Source of the DNA: Methanobrevibacter sp.
Lineage (GTDB): Archaea > Methanobacteriota > Methanobacteria > Methanobacteriales > Methanobacteriaceae
Assembly: GCA_017646885.1 (NCBI GenBank)
Contig: JAGCLR010000102.1
Coordinates: 1-7,199, forward strand
Direction of reading: 5' to 3'
DNA: 7,199 bases
A model generated the notes under the pieces. The model saw nothing but the letters and a program-made list of their open reading frames with translations, did not search any database and was not told the DNA's origin. The translations under genes were made by a program, and so were the position numbers. This document shows positions 5,606 to 7,199 of this stretch, in pieces. Every line of letters begins with the position of its first letter. Position 1 is the stretch's first letter.

Positions 5606-7006
5606 ATGGCAGATGATGCAATTACAGATGAAATGATAAGGGAAAAGATCTGTCAGATGTTTTTGGAATCTACTAAAAAACCTAAAAAGGAATATATTGG
5701 GATTGAGATTGAAGTTCCAATAATCAACCTTAATAAGGAAGCAGTGGATTTTGATATAGTTCATCGTGTAACTGAATCATTTAGGAATCATTTCAATTCT
5801 TTTGAAGTTGAAGGCACGGATTATGATGGCAATGTCTATGCCTTAAGAAACCGTGAAAACGATGACATTGTATGCTATGACTGTTCATATAACAATATAG
5901 AATTTGCTATGGGGAAGGAAGAGGACTTATTTACCATCAATGAACGGTTTGGCAGATATTACAGTTTCATTAAAGAAGAGTTCGAAAGGCACAACCATAC
6001 ATTAAGCGGTATGGGGATTAATCCTTATAGAAAATACAATAATGAAGTTCCAATTCCAAGTGAACGATACTTGATGCTTTATAATCATTTGAAGTCTGCA
6101 GACAATTATTCCGATTCCTTGATGTATTTCCATGATTATCCTGGATACGGTATGTTTTCAAGTGCTTCTCAGGTTCAATTGGATGTTCCATATGATGACT
6201 TGATTGAAAACATAAATGTGTTCTCTAAACTGGAGCCTATCAAGGCATTGATCTTTTCCAATTCTGTCCTTTTAGAGGATAATGAGGAGTACGTTTGCTT
6301 TAGGGATAACCTATGGGAGTACAGCACTCATGGAGTTAATCCCCATAATATTGGAATGTATGACATTGAGTTTGGCGATATTAAGGAATTGGTTTCATAT
6401 CTTGAATCCTTGAATATTTACTGTGTAATGCGTGATGGATTTTACATCAATTTCCCTTCCATACCTTTGAAGGAATATTTCAATAGTGATACAATTACCG
6501 GTGAATTCTATTGCAAAGGGTCTTACAGGAACATTGAGTTTAAACCTTCTTTAGATGACATTGAATATTTGAGAGCATTTAAATTTATTAATTTGACCTT
6601 TAGAGGAACCCTTGAGTATAGAAGTGTCTGCACTCAACCTATCAGAGACTCTATGTCTGTTGCAGCTTTTCATGTGGGCTTGAAACATAAAACAAAGGAG
6701 CTTGAAAAGCTATTTTTTTACGCTCCAGTCTTTCACGATTGTTATAACAGCACAGAGCTTCGTAAATTGTTTATAAAAACTGAAATTCCAAGTTCAATAG
6801 ATCAAGATGAATTGTATGATCTTGCAAGGGACATTTTGGATTTGGCAAAAGAGGGATTGAAAGAAAGAGATCTTGGTGAGGAAATATTTTTAGAGCCATT
6901 GTATAGGAATGTGGATGAAAGGACAAATCCTGGAAAAAGGATATTGAATTCATTGAAAGAAGGAATAAGTTTAGAGGAAATCATTAAAGATTATGGTGAT
7001 TTATAG
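5606..7006 (+). CDS. Glutamate-cysteine ligase-like enzyme (GCS2-type carboxylate-amine ligase)
   Basis: A 466-residue soluble protein resembling the GCS2 group of gamma-glutamylcysteine synthetases, in the glutamine-synthetase-fold superfamily. These enzymes use ATP to join the gamma-carboxyl of glutamate to an amine, classically cysteine. Visible segments are GIEIEVPI (32-39, the first acidic metal-ligand strand), YDCSYNNIEFAMG (91-103), HTLSGMGINPYR (131-142), FSSASQVQLDVPYDD (184-198, core of the active-site strands), LEPIKALIFSNS (209-220) and TFRGTLEYRSVCTQP (331-345). The length is normal. The ATG at 5606 has GGAGTTGAT (5594-5602), one mismatch from the ideal site. It lies 138 bases after the amidotransferase and 19 bases before a second ligase of another family, so the three genes probably work together. 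The amine acceptor is unknown; cysteine, another amino acid or an amine are all possible. Confidence 0.8.
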   Translation: MADDAITDEMIREKICQMFLESTKKPKKEYIGIEIEVPIINLNKEAVDFDIVHRVTESFRNHFNSFEVEGTDYDGNVYALRNRENDDIVCYDCSYNNIEFAMGKEEDLFTINERFGRYYSFIKEEFERHNHTLSGMGINPYRKYNNEVPIPSERYLMLYNHLKSADNYSDSLMYFHDYPGYGMFSSASQVQLDVPYDDLIENINVFSKLEPIKALIFSNSVLLEDNEEYVCFRDNLWEYSTHGVNPHNIGMYDIEFGDIKELVSYLESLNIYCVMRDGFYINFPSIPLKEYFNSDTITGEFYCKGSYRNIEFKPSLDDIEYLRAFKFINLTFRGTLEYRSVCTQPIRDSMSVAAFHVGLKHKTKELEKLFFYAPVFHDCYNSTELRKLFIKTEIPSSIDQDELYDLARDILDLAKEGLKERDLGEEIFLEPLYRNVDERTNPGKRILNSLKEGISLEEIIKDYGDL

Positions 7007-7025
7007 GATATGAAGGTGTGATAAA

Positions 7026-7199
7026 ATGGATAGGATATTCAATTTATCTCAATTGCATAAGAATGCAAGTTCAGAGGATCTAAAACAAGGATCTTTTGGT
7101 ATAGAGTGGGAAGGATTAAGAGTCCGTGGAAACGGAGAGCTCTCACTTAGTCCACATCCTGAAATATTTGGAAACAAATTATCAAATCCTTACATTACA
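7026..7199 (+). CDS. Glutamate-cysteine ligase, GshA/GshF type, N-terminal fragment (cut by window end)
   Basis: The frame is open for 58 codons to the window end: MDRIFNLSQLHKNASSEDL, then FGIEWEGLRV (24-33), GELSLSPHPEIFG (37-49), and SNPYIT (53-58). This order matches the N-terminus of the E. coli-type glutamate-cysteine ligase family and of the bifunctional GshF enzymes, where the pattern is G-(L/I)-E-x-E-x-LRV, then an HP motif, then the Tyr-Ile-Thr ahead of the acidic active-site strand. Trp26 and Gly28 differ from the commoner basic and Ser/Thr residues at those places. The start has AAGGTG (7013-7018) seven bases upstream. The 19-base gap to the previous stop implies one operon. Whether a C-terminal ATP-grasp glutathione synthetase domain follows (GshF) or not (GshA) cannot be seen, so no symbol is given. 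Confidence 0.82.
   Translation, partial: MDRIFNLSQLHKNASSEDLKQGSFGIEWEGLRVRGNGELSLSPHPEIFGNKLSNPYIT

Noticed and set aside
5507..5764. Minus-strand open frame across the gap and the start of the GCS2-like gene
   Set aside because: Its product is rich in Phe, Ile and Asn as expected from AT-rich antisense DNA, and half of it overlaps a well supported gene.
1..7199. CRISPR array, tRNA, rRNA, insertion sequence or phage genes
   Set aside because: I saw no regularly spaced identical repeats with unique spacers, no tRNA-like cloverleaf or rRNA segment, and no transposase, integrase or phage structural motif.

Overview
The window looks like chromosomal DNA of a methanogenic archaeon, most likely Methanobrevibacter or a close relative in the Methanobacteriales. 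The evidence is gene content: an archaeal/eukaryotic-type ribosomal protein (eS1/S3Ae), an archaeal cofactor-independent phosphoglycerate mutase, and a DUF92 membrane protein. Long, extremely AT-rich spacers and GGAGGTGAT-type ribosome binding sites agree with this. The genus is inferred from general knowledge, not from a search.

Left part (1-3899), all on the minus strand. Reading in the direction of transcription, there are three units. rps3ae (eS1, 3899-3321) stands alone. A DUF92 integral membrane protein (2967-2269) also stands alone. An apparent two-gene operon follows, apgM (1866-628) then a phosphoglucosamine/phosphomannose mutase (604 to the window edge). Both single genes end in T-rich (coding-strand) terminator arrays, and these carry an identical 21-base module 11-13 bases after the stop codon. 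These are housekeeping functions: translation, glycolysis/gluconeogenesis, and sugar-phosphate supply for the cell envelope.

Middle (3900-4663). This is a gene-free divergent spacer of about 760 bases. It holds the rps3ae promoter region, several perfect or near-perfect inverted repeats, one GC-richer hairpin element (4133-4164), a stretch of phased A/T tracts, and the promoter of the rightward cluster. A perfect 16-base palindrome overlaps the probable TATA box of that promoter.

Right part (4664-7199), all on the plus strand. A class II glutamine amidotransferase (Ntn-hydrolase, Cys2) is followed by a GCS2-like glutamate-cysteine ligase. Nineteen bases after that comes the start of a second glutamate-cysteine ligase, of the different GshA/GshF type, cut off by the window end. 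A class II amidotransferase beside gamma-glutamyl ligases recalls the add-then-remove gamma-glutamyl logic of EgtA/EgtC in ergothioneine synthesis. Methanogens normally rely on coenzyme M and coenzyme B rather than glutathione, so this cluster is the best candidate here for an undescribed gamma-glutamyl thiol or peptide pathway. Its substrate cannot be read from the sequence.
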